Made by a program: the position numbers and the translations under genes
Notes under the pieces: generated by a model
What the model was told of the DNA's origin: nothing
Databases searched by the model: none
What the model saw: the letters and a program-made list of their open reading frames with translations, nothing else
NCBI GenBank assembly: GCA_039583875.1
Contig: CM077165.1
Location: forward strand, 70,048,757-70,112,756
DNA from: Platanthera guangdongensis
Taxonomy: Eukaryota > Streptophyta > Magnoliopsida > Asparagales > Orchidaceae
Reading direction: 5' to 3'
Length of the DNA: 64,000 nucleotides
Shown here: positions 33,662 through 46,505 of the stretch, piece after piece
Position numbering within the stretch: position 1 is the stretch's first letter
How the letters are laid out: each line of letters starts with the position of its first letter

Positions 33662-33760
33662 GCGGGTTCCTTTGGTTATACAAGCTAACCCTTGAACCAA
33701 AGATCCTTTGTTAGATCTAAATTTTATTTTTATTTCCATATTAGATTTATATACACAGCT

Positions 33761-35870
33761 ATGGCACAAAACAAGGACTATGCAAGCACCAGACCTTTAG
33801 TTTGCAACCTAAACAGGTTTGCCATCTGGAAGGCAAGAATTAAATTATACATAAATTCAATTGATGAGGATATATACAACTCTATTTTGATAGGTCCCCC
33901 TCAAGCTTCAACTTCTGCAACATCTACAAGCACCACTGTAGTTCCACCACCTAAGTGGACTAAAGCCCAGAAGAAGACAAAGATAGCTGATGCCAAGGCT
34001 ATGAACATACTGGCACAGACTATGTCAGATGATATTTTTCAGAAGGTGGCTGAATGCACCTCAGCCAAAGCCATCTAGGATTCACTAAATCAGATGGTGG
34101 CTGGTTCAGCTGATGAGAGAAAGGATAGGAGATCCAACCTCATATCCTTATATGAGAACTTCAAGAAAGAAGAAGCTGAATCAGTAGCTGATATGTATAA
34201 CAGGTTAAGCTCAATCATCAATGAGCTAAAATCCTTGGATAAGGACATCACCCTCACAGAGGTGAATGACAAGATCCTGATATGCTTCCCAAGCTCATGG
34301 GATTCAAGGATCTGGCCCATCAAGGAGGCCAGAAGCCTAAATGAGATATCTACAGAATCTTTATTGGGCAAGTTAAATTCTTATGAACAATTGATCAAGT
34401 CCAGGGAGGCAGCAGAGCAAAGGACACCTCCACCAGCCAGAAAAGAGCAAAGTATAGCTTTCAAGATTTCTGAGGAGACAGAGACATCAACATCAAATGA
34501 AGAGCTCATGAGTCTATTTGCCAGAAGATTCTACAAGATGGCAAGAAAGGACTTCAGAAGAAAGTCATCTAGGCAAGATGACAAACCTAGGTATGATAAA
34601 ACACCAACTAAAGAAGTGGTGTGTTTTGGGTGCAGGAAACCTAGGCACTTCCTCTCTGAGTGTCCAGAGAACTAGAAGAAAGAGAAGAGAAGAGAGAAAG
34701 ACACAAGGAAATAGCACACTAGCAAACCTTCTTACAGCAAATACAAGAGGAAGGAAAAGGGTTTTGTGGCTGAAACCTGGAGTGAAACTGAATATAAATC
34801 AAGATCTTCCAGCTCCAGTGAAGATGAGGAAGAAGCAAGGGCTAAGGAGGCTTGCCTTATGGCAATTGATTCTTCCAGGAGCAATTCAGAAGAAGAGGAA
34901 TCAGACAATGAAGAAGCTTCAGATTCAGAAGCTGATAAGTACTATCTTCTTTTGATTACACTTCAGATTCTTTTAAAATTGAATTTAAATCAATGTGTAT
35001 AGACTTAATAAATTCAAAAAAAGTGATTAAAACCCTTAGGGAAAAATTAGGAAATTTAAAAAACATTAACTCTAAAAATAATTGGTTAAAAGATGAATTA
35101 TGCTTAGCTAATGAGCAAATAACATTATTAAAAACTGAGCTTTGTGAGGCTAAACAACTTGAGGAAACTTTTAATGGAAGAAGCCTCAAGCTGATGGACA
35201 TCACAAGCACTATGAATGTCAGACTTAATGGCAAGCTAGGCTTGGGTGCTTCATCAGGTTTGCCCCTCATTCTCAGGAAGAACATCTTAACAACCACCAT
35301 AAAATTTGTCACTGCTAAGGGAAAAGAAAAAGTAATCAATAAACAAACAACATAAAATGTTTCTAAATTAATAGGTCAAAAAACCAACAACCAGAAAACC
35401 ATAGGTAACAAGGTTCAGCAGAATTTGTCGAACTTAGATCGACGAAATCTAGCCAGTTTGTCGAACCCAGATCGACGAACTCTGTACGCAAATTATAGTT
35501 ATAGTTATTCGTCTAACTGCGATCGACGAACTCTGTATGGTTCGTCGAGTAGAGGTCGACAAACAAGGGGCACAGAAAGTGAATATATTCATTCTCTGGG
35601 CAGAGATCGATGATTTCAACCCTATTAGTCGAACTCTGGTAGACGAACTCACAGAAATTCAACGAACCCAAAAATACATAACCAAAACTTTAATTATAAC
35701 AGAAACTTAAATAATTCCAGGAAAGCCTTTAATCCACTAGCAGATTGGGTCATACCACCTAGGAGATATCACCATCTAGGATACAAATCCCAACCAGAAT
35801 ATTCTGTTATTTTCAGCTTTTCATACCAGGAAAACAAAGGACCTAAGGTAACCTAGGTCAAGAACATTTA
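33761..35870 (+). pseudogene. Co-2 Gag
   Basis: ATG at 33761. The N-terminal copia gag domain (STRPLVCNLNRFAIWKARIK, then LNSYEQLIKSREAAE) is followed by the CCHC knuckle CFGCRKPRHFLSEC (about 34622-34663), an acidic Ser/Glu run, a coiled-coil segment (34993-35160) and a tail encoded by TCGACGAA repeats (35420-35650; repeats of the type NPDRRTL). Breaks: TGG to TAG at 34076-34078, stops at 34673-34675 and near 34710, and a frame change near 34965. Same architecture as the gag of Co-3 and F. Confidence 0.87.
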
Positions 35871-35887
35871 ACTGTTTTTCATTACAG

Positions 35888-37468
35888 GTGAAGAGCTGTC
35901 CAAGTGTGAATCAACCTTGGTACCTGGACAGTGGCTGCTCAAAACATATGATAGGCAGTAAGGAAATTCTATGCAACTACAAGTCCAAGCTAGGGCCAAA
36001 GGTCATCTTTGTTGACTTCAAATGTGGCCAGTCAGAAGGCTATGGAGCAGTGAAGATTGGAGCTGTCACATTCAAGAGAGTGACATATGTCAGAGGACTG
36101 AAGCATAACCTCATCTCCATAAGTCAATTATGTGATGAAGGTTATCAGTTACATTTTAATTCATCTTCATGTATTATCTCTAATAAAGAAAACCAAACAG
36201 TTTTTATTGAGAATAGACAAAGCAATATATATTTAGTTGATTTTTTATCTGTCAATTTTGATATCTGCTTACTTAACTTAATTAGTAATCAGAATGACTT
36301 ATGGCATAAAAGACTAGGTCATGTTAATATGAAAAATATTGCTAGGCTATCAAAAGACAACCTTGTTAGAGGTTTACCTTCTGGTCCCTACAAGAAGGAA
36401 GGCCTTTGCATGGCTTGTCAATTAGGCAAGCAAACTAAATCTAGTTTCAAATCCATTAATAAAAGTGATTCACTTAGGATTTTAAATTTGCTACACATGG
36501 ATCTATTTGGACCCATTATTGTACAAAGACTAGGAGGAAAATCCTACACTTTTGTTATTGTAGATGACTTCTCCAGGTTCACTTGGGTATCCTTTCTGAG
36601 ATCTAAGTCAGATACCTTCAAGGTTCTTAAAGATTTTTTTCAGGACCATACAGATTGAGTTCTCTACTCATCTTGCATTGATCAGAAGTGATCATGGCAC
36701 AGAGTTGAGTCTCTTCTTATGCATGAGTTCTTTGAGAAGGAAGGTATCAGGCATTGCTTCTCAGCTCCTAGAACTCCTCAACAAAATGGGGTAGTTGAAA
36801 GGAAAAATAGGACACTCATTGAAGCTGCAAGTACATTACTTGCAGATGCTTACATGCCACTATCCTTTTGGGCAAAGGCTGTGAACACTGCAAACTATGT
36901 CCTGAACAGAAGCCTGATACATAAGCTAAAGAATAGGACTCCCTATGAATTACTAAAAGGGAAGAAAACTAAAATAAACTATTTTAAAGTCTTTGGTTGT
37001 ATATGTTATATTCACACAAACAACAAAAGGTATATTAGAAAGTTCGAGGCAAAGGCTGAAGAGGGAATTTTTTTAGGATATTCCCAAGTAAGCAAAACCT
37101 ATAGGGTTTATAACAAATCAACTTTAAAAATTGAGGAGTCTATCCATGTTACTCTTGATGAAGCTAACATGTCTTGCAAGGAGAAAGAAATTTCTACCAG
37201 AAGCAACTTGCAGGTATATCACTTGTGTGAGAGTTTGGATGGACTAAACCTTACCCAAGAGGTTCCAACTCATCCTTCTCCACAAGTCATTAAAGAAAGT
37301 GAAGATGAAGGCATTGAAGGGAGTGATATTCCCCCAACAGCAAACATAATTCCACAGGAGGAATTAATTCCAAATGCTGTTGCAGAACCAACTCCACGAG
37401 CTGATCTTATCACACTTAGGGATCACGCTAGATCTCAAGTTATTGGAGACATATCAGTAGGTCTATAG
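35888..37468 (+). pseudogene. Co-2 Pol, protease and integrase part
   Basis: The aspartic protease shows WYLDSGCSKHM (about 35910-35950). The pre-integrase finger has LWHKRLGHVN and CMACQLGKQTKS. The integrase core shows the first Asp (LLHMDLFGP), the second (SDHGTEL, about 36687) and the Glu (NGVVERKNRTL). Two opposite frame changes between about 36650 and 36715 throw just the second-Asp block out of frame. The stop at 37466-37468 precedes a spacer leading into RT. Confidence 0.88.
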
Positions 37469-39058
37469 ACAAGACATCAACTCAACCAAGATTTGATGCA
37501 TGCATGTTTTCTCTCTCAGATTGAACCTCTATCCATCCATGATGTAGAGCAAGATCCCCACTGGATCATTGCAATGCAGGAGGAATTAAATCAGTTTGAG
37601 AGATGTTGAGTTTGGAATTTGGTTTCAAGGCCTCAAGACTACCCAGTCATTGGAACCAAATGGGTCTACAGAAACAAGCTGGATGCACAGGGAGTAATAG
37701 TGAGGAATAAAGCCAGGCTTGTTGCATAAGGATATAAGCAAGAAGAAGGAATAGATTATGATCAGACCATTGCACCTGTTACAAGGTTGGAAGACATCAG
37801 AATATTCCTTTCCTATGCAGCTTACAAGAGATTCAAGGTCTATCAAATCGATGTGAAAAGTGCATTCTTGAATGGAGTACTCAAGGAAGAGGTGTATGTT
37901 GAACAACCTCCAGGTTTTGTTTCTCCAACTCATCCCTCTTATGTTTACAAATTGCATAAAGCTCTCTATGGTCTAAAGCAAGCTCCAAGAGCTTGGTATG
38001 AGACTCTAGCCAACTTTCTGTTAGAGCATAAATTCATTAGAGGCATTGTAGATAGAACACTTTTCACTAGACATCATAAGGATCAAATACTGTTAGTACA
38101 AATATATGTGGATGACATAATATTTGGGTCTACTGATTCAAAATTGTGCAAGAGATTCTCTGATCTCATGCATTCTAAATTTGAAATGAGTAGCATGGGT
38201 GAGCTTTCCTACTTCCTTGATCTCCAAGTGAAGCAGCTCCCTGATGGCATCTTCATCTCCCCAGCTATATATGCTAAAGAGCTTATCAAAAAGTTTGGGA
38301 TGGCTGATGCCTCAGTAAAGAAGACACCTATGGCTACAAATGCTGTAATTGATTCAAATACACATGGGAAACCTGTGGATCAGAAACTATATAGGGTCAT
38401 TGTTGTATCCCTGTTATACCTTACAGCAAGCAGACCTGATAACATGTTTGCGACATGCCTTTGTGTTAGGTTCCAGGTGAACCCAAAAGAATCTCACCTT
38501 ATTTTCCTAAAAAGAATTTTGAGATATATAAAGGGTTGTCCTAGTATAGTCCTATGGTATACCACAGAATCAGAATTTGAGTTGACTGGATACTCAGATG
38601 CTGATTTTGCTGGATGCATGGTGGATAGAAAAAGTACTTCAGGAACTTGCAAGTTCCTGGGTATGAGATTAGTATCCTGATTTTGTAAGAAATAGTCAAC
38701 TATATCTACCTCAACTGCTGAGGCAGAATACACTGCAGCAGGTAGCTGTTGTTCCCAGATGTTGTGGATACAAAATCAATTACTAAACTATGGTATCAAC
38801 TTAAATAATTCAACTCTACTTTCTGATAATACAAGTGCTATAGCCATAGCACAGAATCCAGTCCATCACAGTAGTACAAAGCATATAGATATTAGGCATC
38901 ATTTCATAAGAGAGTGTGTAGACAAAAATAAAATTAATCTTGTCTATATCTACGCTGATTTACAAAGGGTTGATATATTCACCAAACCTCTAGATGAGAG
39001 AAATCATCTCTTCTTTATAAATCAGCTTGGAATGATCAATGGAGAAGACTTAGTTTAG
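37469..39058 (+). pseudogene. Co-2 Pol, RT and RNase H part
   Basis: RT blocks: GTKWVYRNKLD (near 37660), KARLVA then a stop in place of Lys (near 37727), [24 protein letters not shown] and [10 protein letters not shown] (about 38104-38130). RNase [42 protein letters not shown] and VDIFTKPLDE, ending at 39058. Stops at about 38678 (TGA, probably Trp) and 38695. The main open stretch is 37787-38680. Confidence 0.9.
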
Positions 39059-39064
39059 TTTAAT

Positions 39065-39340
39065 TCTGCACTCGACGAATTTGCCAAAGTTCGTCAAACG
39101 GAGCTCCACGAACTATGGAAAGTTTGTGAGATATTCGTCGAACGCAGGACGACGAACTCCCTATGAGTGCAGTTGTTTTCGTCGAATGGAGAATGACGAA
39201 TTCACTTCAGAAAACTTTCATCGAACGGAGCTCGACAAAATGTCTTCAAATCTTCAGACAGAGCTCGACGAATTATTTGACTATTAATTATTTCGTCGAT
39301 CTCAGGTCGAAGAATTTCTTAATTTTCGTGGAATGGAGTT
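39065..39340 (+). repeat. TCGACGAA / TCGTCGAA cluster after Co-2 pol
   Basis: About ten words of the type TTCGTCGAACGGAGCTCGACGAA lie between pol and the third ORF. The same words occupy the LTR and the gag tail of the element. Confidence 0.8.
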
Positions 39341-39452
39341 TGTCGATTCATATTCTGGAAAACCTTATATCTAGGTTTTTCTTCGACCTCCGTCCCGCGC
39401 TTTCTATTATCTTGCACTCGATCGCCTTTTGTCTCTCTCGCAGGTGATTCCA

Positions 39453-42428
39453 ATGGCTATTCCAGCAGGTGCCCTAACCGTAATGAAGTTTGACACTGGA
39501 TTTGATATCGACTTCGATTCCTTTCAACAATCAGATCCTATTTTTCTACATATTCTGGAACTTCTGGAAGAACAACAATTGAAAAGTCTGATGACTAATA
39601 GAATCAAACTGTCTGCAACTGAAATTAGAGAATAGGTTTACACGTCATCTACATCAGAGGAGAACACCATGACAGGAACAATTGCGGGAAATTTCGTATC
39701 TTTATCTCCCGCCGTACTTACTAAAATTTTTGGATTGGTTAATGGAGAAGAACAATTAGAAATTGATTCTGAAGAATATGTTGAGATGTTAAGTTTGATG
39801 GGTTATGCTAGAGATAACCCCAATAATTTGTTAAAGAAACACTTATCTGCCGAATACAAATTTCTGGCAGATCTTGTGGGAAAAGTCTTGTTGGGCAAGC
39901 ACACTGCCCATGACTACATCACCAGGCATCAATTCCTGGTCATGTGTGTAGTGGTCAATAAGAAGAAAGTGGATTAGGCTCAAATCATATTTGATTTGAT
40001 AACGAAAAAGAACAACAAGAAGGAAGTATGTTTTGGAAGGATCCTAGGGATCTTCTTACAGGAGAAGGCTGCTGAATCTCTGGTCTCACAGACCATATTC
40101 ATTAATGCCAGCAAGAGGCTCACATGCACCTTGTTTGGCAGGTGGGAGAGGTCCATAACTAAGCCATCCAAGGCTTCAACCTCTTCCACCCCAGCTTCTG
40201 AAAGCACCAGAGCTGTAAGAGCCACTCCCTACCCTGATGAAGAGATCATTCTACCCTCATCATCTCTTCCAGCAACTCAACAACCACAACAACTCCAACA
40301 ATAACTTCCACCACATCAACAACTAACACCCTCTGTTCATATTTCTACTACAATTACATCTTCTGCCACCTCTCCACCCCTAGATCTTACCAACATCCCC
40401 TCATCTCCTATTCAGGACTACCACCAACCCACTCCACCTCACTCACCTCAATCCCCCAATGATTTACCAGCTCCAACACCACCTTCAACTCCTCTTCCAC
40501 CTCACCTATCCTCCATTCCAACTTTTGATCTTTTGCCTTCCCCCCTCAATTCTCCTCCTCCTCAGGATATCCACATGCCAGTTGTCCCTCCTTCATCATC
40601 TCCAACATCTACCCTCCCTCAAAATGTCTCCACCCCACATTCTACTGAACCATCTGATGCTCCAACATTGGACCGCTCTACCATATCTTCCATCATTGCT
40701 ATCATCACATTCCTCATATAATCAATCATAGCAGAGACCATTATACCTCTTGCTACCTCTATATCTACTCTATCTGCTCAACTTTCTGCCTTCACTGCTG
40801 GCCCCTCTTCACTTAGGGGCCTGGCTCCAGTATACACTGAAACCAGGCAGGGGGAGATGCTTAATGAAGAAGCTACAGCACCTCCAGCAGAAGTAGAAAT
40901 CTCAGCTCTAGCAGCTCCAGTAATAGCAGAGGCAGAAGCACTACAAGCAGATACAGATTTAATTCCAGGGGATGTAGATTTTATTCCTGATGATAGAGAT
41001 TTAATTGATTTGATTCATTTCATTGAGACTGACATGGACCTTGATGAGTCAGTCCCTGAAGAGACAGTTGCTGAAGACATTCTTTCTATTTCTGAATTCA
41101 TAATTAATCCTACAGTAAACTTAGTTGATTTATTGAAAAGTTTTGATACTACATTTCTGAATTATGTTCCAGTAGTACCTACTAAGCCATCCTTGGCTAT
41201 TGTACCATATACTTATCCAATCTCTTCAAAAGTTGCTAAGCAACTTCGAGATAGTTTTGTTATTTCAAAGCCAGCAGTCATGCCATCTCTAGAAGAAGTT
41301 ATTTTTGTTCCAACATTTATAATGGATGACTCACCCATACCAAATCTGAATGATTTGATTTTGGCTGATATAGAAGAAGAAAGTAAGGCAGCTGCTGAAA
41401 GCACTGTCAGAACCAGTTCTCCAGTCTCTCTTATGGCTTCTTCTCTTAGACTTGTTGAAGTTCCTGCTCAAGCTCTATCTCTACCTCCATCTCCTGAAAA
41501 GCCAATCATTTCTGCTGAGTCTCTGAAAGCACTCAATGACCTATATGATAACCCTCGGGGATCAGATAATGATAATGATGATGATGAGGATGAGGAAGAT
41601 AATTCTGATGATGAACCCAAGAGGAGGCAAGTATCCAAGAAAAGAAAAGCCCCTCCTCCTCCTGGTCCAAAGTCAAATCCAAACAATGACACTCCTTATT
41701 ATATTCTTCAAAAGATAACTCCATACAAAGGGATGTCATCTTGTATGTGGTTATCCAAAAATCAGCAGAAGGACAGGAAGAAAAGCAGAAGGTATTCTCC
41801 TCCTCCAGTTCAAAGATTCAGAAAAGATCCACCTCCTCCAGCTGTTGGTACTTCAAGCACATCTTCTCAAGGATCTGCCCCACTTCAAACATATTAAAGA
41901 CACCACGGGAGATCACATGAAAGCAGCCAACACAGGCAATACTCTTCAGGAAAGAAACATCAGCAGCAGTAACAACATCAACAGCAGCAACAACATCAAC
42001 AAAAATAGCAACATTCCACTGAACATCAACCAGCTGAAGGATCTAAAAGACCATCTTCTCCTCCTGTTCCTTTTGAAGATCCTGAAATAGCTACTACTGC
42101 TAGAATGGTCAGGTTCCAGGAAATTGTAGGTCTTTCTATGATTAACAAAGCCAAAGCTGAAGGAAAGGATCCTTCTAAATATTCAACAATGTCAAAGTAC
42201 AGGAAAGAGGAACTTAAAAGATTTAATTTAGCAAACAAGTTTTTCAATGTTGATGACTATAAGAAGTTGCACCCAGAAGCAGTTGTCCCCAGAGCTACAT
42301 CTTTGAAGATTATAAGGGCTGCTGACATGACCATGACAAAAGTGCAAGCTTCAGATCCAAAAAGACAGATTGTGTTTACAAAGCCTGGAGAGAAGAGCAA
42401 GCAAGAAACGCCAAAGAAAAAGAAATAG
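39453..42428 (+). pseudogene. Co-2 third ORF (env position), about 990 codons
   Basis: One frame runs from ATG 39453 to 42428, interrupted by stops at 39633, 39975, 40302, 40719 and a few between 41895 and 42000. The first 270 codons look globular (LSPAVLTKIFGL, EEYVEMLSLMGYA, FLADLVGKVLLG) and recall the putative plant transposon protein domain found in many plant repeats (tentative). A Pro/Ser-rich stretch (40200-40700), an acidic region (IPGDVDFIPDD), Lys/Pro-rich runs and a basic end (PKKKK) follow. I see no convincing signal peptide or coat-protein motif, so envelope function is not supported. A pyrimidine-rich tract ending CTCGCAG (39419-39443) just upstream could be a splice acceptor. 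Confidence 0.7.
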
Positions 42429-42612
42429 AAAAAGTAAATTTTGAACTATTTTGTTTTCTATAATTATCTATAACTGCTCTATATTCTGAACAAAGCTTAT
42501 GTATATATATATCTGATGCATGTGTTATTGATCTCTGCTAGATATATGCTTTTTCTGCTTTGTTTATTTTTCAATTTTGATTCGAGTCTATAATTAGTGA
42601 CCTCACCCAAAT

Positions 42613-42622
42613 AGAGGGAGAT
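42613..42622 (+). other. Co-2 polypurine tract
   Basis: AGAGGGAGAT directly before the 3' LTR, preceded by GACCTCACCCAAAT as in Co-3. Confidence 0.85.
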
Positions 42623-44659
42623 TGTTGGATCACTAGTAAGATTTGGGCTAGGTTCACTAAGTTAGGATCATATGACCCACAAAGTATAGCCAGGGTCATA
42701 GTTGTGTCCTAGAGTCTAGGCCAAGTCCATAGAGTCAACATCACATGGACCAGCTATCAACAAGACTGCCAGAGACTCGACACTTAGAATATTTCAAGAC
42801 TCTGTAAAGTGAGTTTGACGTTCGTCGAACTCAGGTCGACGATTGTCGTGCTCAGTTCGATGATCTCAGAGTTAATTCCCTGAGCTGATCTTGACGAACT
42901 ACATTCTCTGATCGACGAAAACTTGGATTACAATAACACTTCAAGTTCAGGAAAGATCAAGATATCACAAGTCCTTAGAATCAGACTTTCGTCGACGAAC
43001 TTTATTCTTTGGTCGACGAATCTTTGGACTACTAAGCATTTTGTAAAGACTTTGTTCTCTAGTCTCAGGTAGACGAACTTAGTTCTCTGCCCGACGAATT
43101 GTAGATTATCTACTTCAACAACTTAGAACCAGAAGACTTGTGTCGACACTCAGAGTATATGTCGACACCAACTGAGTCGACACTTCAAGAACTTGTGTCA
43201 ACACATAGATCATCAGTCGACACTTTGGAAAGGTTGTGTCTACACCACACAGAAGACTTGTGTCGACACACAGATCATCAGTCTACACTTTGGAAAGGTT
43301 GTGTCGACACCACACAGAAGACTTGTGTCAACACACAGGATATCAGTCGACACCACCTGTGTCGACACCAGGAGTAATTATGTCGACACACAGAATATTT
43401 GACAACTCCAAAAACTCAGCTCGACGAAACCAAATCTTAGGTCGACGAATTCTGGAGACTTTAACTTTCATTTCAGATACAACTGTTAATATTCTAAGTC
43501 CAGAATAGTTGCTGAACTCCAGTCGACGAACACAGTTATCATCTTGATGAATTCTGTCATCAGTTCGACGATTCCAGACGTAGCATTTATTCCTTCTGTC
43601 CTTTGTCTGTGGCAATAATTTCTGAATGATTAATGATAAAATATTCTCTGAATATTACCATTGGACGGTACATTAATCACAGCTTTCATCAGAATTATTG
43701 TTTTCCATTTTTCCAAGGGACAGTTGGGGAAAGAAATCAATGCAGTTTATTTTCAAGTACGTCAGCATTGATTGCGGCAGAAGGATTCAAATTTCGAAAG
43801 GAAATTCCCTCAGGAAATATAAAAGAGATTTTTCTCTCTTTCCTGACAGCAAGCAAGTAAGAACAATCAGAGTACCAGAGCAATAACAGAGACACAGCAT
43901 ACACAGACACAGAGATTTTTTAGTCAGTCTGTCTTGAACAGCTTCTCTGCTTCTTTCACAAAAGCTCTGATATAAAAAGAAGATCTGCTCTAAGAAGAAT
44001 AAGAATAATCGTACAAAATCAAGAGTCTTCTTACTTCAACACTCCAGGACTTCCAAGGACAACAACTATGAAATCTGTCAAGAAGATCCTGCAGATAAAG
44101 GCTAAAAGCTTGAAGGCCTATCACCCTGCATCAAGGCTTCCATATTTCCCTGAACCATTCAGTATCTCAGGGGGATCCATTTGCTACCATCAATAATCCA
44201 CAAGTCTTCTCTCTGATTGTTGGCAGAGAAGACATAATCAACTCTCTCACCCCCACTATGTAAAGGGTTGTCATCTCCCTTCAAACGTGATTCCTGTTTA
44301 CAAGTCACCGGATCAAAAGACTTGGGGATTTGGTTTTTGAGCACCTGATCAAAAGCTCATTGGTATCAGGCACCTGATCAAAAACCTGAGTAGATTCCTA
44401 CCAGGGTGGTAGAAGAGTGGATGTACCCAAGTTGGGGAACCACTATAAATTTCTTGCGTCGTATGGTTGCCCTTTTTCTTTTGTTTTCTTGTTGTGGCTG
44501 TGGTAGTTAGTTTCTGTGCTTTTATATTTTGATTTATTTACTACTGTATTTAGACTAATCTGCATTATCTAGTAGAAAATTTTATAAAACTCTGAATACT
44601 CTCCTCACCCCCCCCCCCCCCCCCCGCTAGAGTATTCCCGATCTAACTGCTCAATTTCA
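42623..44659 (+). repeat. Co-2 3' LTR (2037 bp)
   Basis: Matches the 5' LTR throughout. TGTGTCGACACA cluster 43138-43395, TATAAAAG at 43818-43825, hairpin array about 44300-44392 with third stem TCAGG/CCTGA where the 5' LTR has TTAGG/CCTAA, poly-C run 44608-44625. Followed by GACTA. Confidence 0.9.
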
Positions 44660-46505
44660 GACTACTGTACAATAACTTCAATCGGGGATTCATGAGGCAA
44701 TAGGAATCCGGTGAAGATGTGTAACCCCTCGGTGGAAAGGTAATTCCAAGGTATACGACTTTCATGTTTTGTCAAAAGCCTAGATCTGGCTGCATTGCAT
44801 CCAAAAACGGCCTCGAAGATCTCTGCATGTAGAAAACAAATTTCTACGTGCATCTTAAAGAGAGACGAATGACATCGGTTTGTCTTCTTCCTCCAACCAA
44901 AATTTCCAAATCACAACCAGAATTCCTCCTCCCTTATTCACCGTCAAAAGGCCAACTTTCTTGACGAAACCAAGTCCCTATCTTCTCATGGAAGGAAGGA
45001 GTGGTCGAAGACATCTTAACTCTAGGACACAAGCCCTAGCATGGCCTTCTCCTACAAAAACTTCTTCTCATGAATCAAAACTCTTTTGAGTCGATATCTC
45101 CCCTAGGAATAACTAAAGATCTTGAACTAAGGGAGAGGGTGGGAAGCACACCTCATTTCCGACGGTTCCCAGGTTTCCAGTCATGGATCTTGTCACCCTT
45201 CTTTGCGACATCTTCTTCTCCCTCGTTGTTGTTTGTTATTCACGAGAAGGAGAGGAAGAGAGAGGATTTTCATCCAGAAATCGACTCCGGCTGCTTCTCT
45301 GTTTCATCAGGATTGCACAGTAACGGCTCGGCAAAGATAACTGTTCGACAAACTGGTGAAGTGACGGCTACGGTTTTCCACATGTCCCTTTTATAATGAG
45401 AAATTAGGGTAATTGCCTTGCCATGTGTCGGCCTGACATTGGTCCGCCTAATATTGGTTAAAATGAGTCATGTTGAAAGGACACAGCCCATTTAAGTTGA
45501 TTTGGCGCAATTCGCAAAAATTTGGTTCAGCAGCGGCCAAAAATTCGCCCAAGGCAAAGTTTTTCCTTAAGTTAAATAACATTTGACGAATTTTAGCCCA
45601 GTTCAATGAATCAGCGCTCGACGAATTCAGCGTTCAACGAATTTTCCTGAGTTTAACAAATCAGCGCTCGATGATTTTAGCGTTTGACGAATTTACCTGA
45701 GTTCGACGAATCAGCTTCGACGAATTTAGCTTTCGACAAATTTACCTGAGTTCGATGAATCAGTGCTCGACGAATTTAGCGTTCGACGAATTTACCTCAG
45801 CTCAACGAATCATCGATCGACAGATTCATCGTTCGACGAATTTACCTCAGTCTATGGCATTGAGTGATTTTGAGTCCACTCAACGCTCTCAACGCACACA
45901 GAGACCAGAAACGTTCTAAGTTACATGGCGTCGAGAGCGTTGAGTCCACTTAATGCTCTCAACGCCTACAGAGGCCAGAAGTTTTTCTAAGTCAAATGGC
46001 GTCGAGAGCGTTGAGTCCACTCAATGCTCTCGACGCCTACAACTCTGGAGATTTACTAAGTAAAATGGCATCGAGAGCATTGAGGCGTTGAGTTCACTCA
46101 ACGCTCTCAAAGCATAACCCGCCAGAATATCCTATGTAAAATGGCGTCGAGAGCGTTGAGTTGACTCGATACTCTCAAAACCTAACCTTCCAGAATAGTT
46201 AAATTGCATCAAGAGCGTTGAGTCCACTCAACGCCTAACCCGCCATAATATTTTCTAAGTTAAATGGCGTCAAGAGCGTTGAGTGGAATCAACGCTCTCA
46301 ATACCTAACCCGCCAGAATATTTTCCAAGTTAAATGGCGTTAAGTTTGCTGAGCCCACTCAACGCCTATCCTGCCAGAATTTCCTAATTTGTTTCCTGAT
46401 ATAGTCGTTGTGTCCGGTGGAATCACTCGACGCCCCCCCTAACCTGAGTCAATTTTCTTGACTCAAAATGTGTGCGAGTGTTCTGGCACGAAATGGGACG
46501 TTACA
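44660..46505 (-). repeat. 5' portion of gypsy D 5' LTR
   Basis: On the minus strand it starts TGTAACGTCCCATTTCG at 46505. It contains GCGTTGAG palindromes (about 45850-46440; pairs such as GAGAGCGTTGAGT / ACTCAACGCTCTC) and TCGACGAA words (45580-45845). No coding similarity is seen. It is split from 29900-31615 by Co-2. Confidence 0.75.

Larger units (their letters stand above)
31616..44659 (+). mobile_element. Co-2: complete Sirevirus-like copia element (13.0 kb)
   Basis: LTRs of 2034 and 2037 bp, PBS, gag, pol in copia order (protease, integrase, RT, RNase H), a roughly 990-codon third ORF, polypurine tract, and perfect target duplication GACTA. Long LTRs, a large gag with acidic and coiled-coil tail, and an extra ORF after pol fit the Sirevirus genus. 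The element lies in the 5' LTR of gypsy D. All ORFs carry stops, so it is not autonomous now. Confidence 0.9.
20432..46505 (-). mobile_element. Gypsy D (minus strand), interrupted by two copia elements
   Basis: Minus-strand order: 5' LTR (46505-44660, then 31615 to about 29900), gag, protease, [Co-3], RT, RNase H, integrase, chromodomain, decayed polypurine tract, and the first 55 bp of the 3' LTR (20486-20432), where copia X inserted. The two LTR starts share the block around CTTGACTCAAAA and TCTGGCACGAAATGGGACG. At 46506 the element abuts integrase/RNase H coding of gypsy E, its host. Confidence 0.8.

Noticed and set aside
39453..42428. Calling the third ORF an envelope gene
   Set aside because: Position fits, but I see no convincing signal peptide, fusion peptide or transmembrane anchor; only the location supports it.
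44880..45396. Open frames of 69 and 108 codons in the gypsy D LTR as host genes
   Set aside because: They lie inside a continuous LTR, show no recognisable domain, and amino-acid composition follows base composition.
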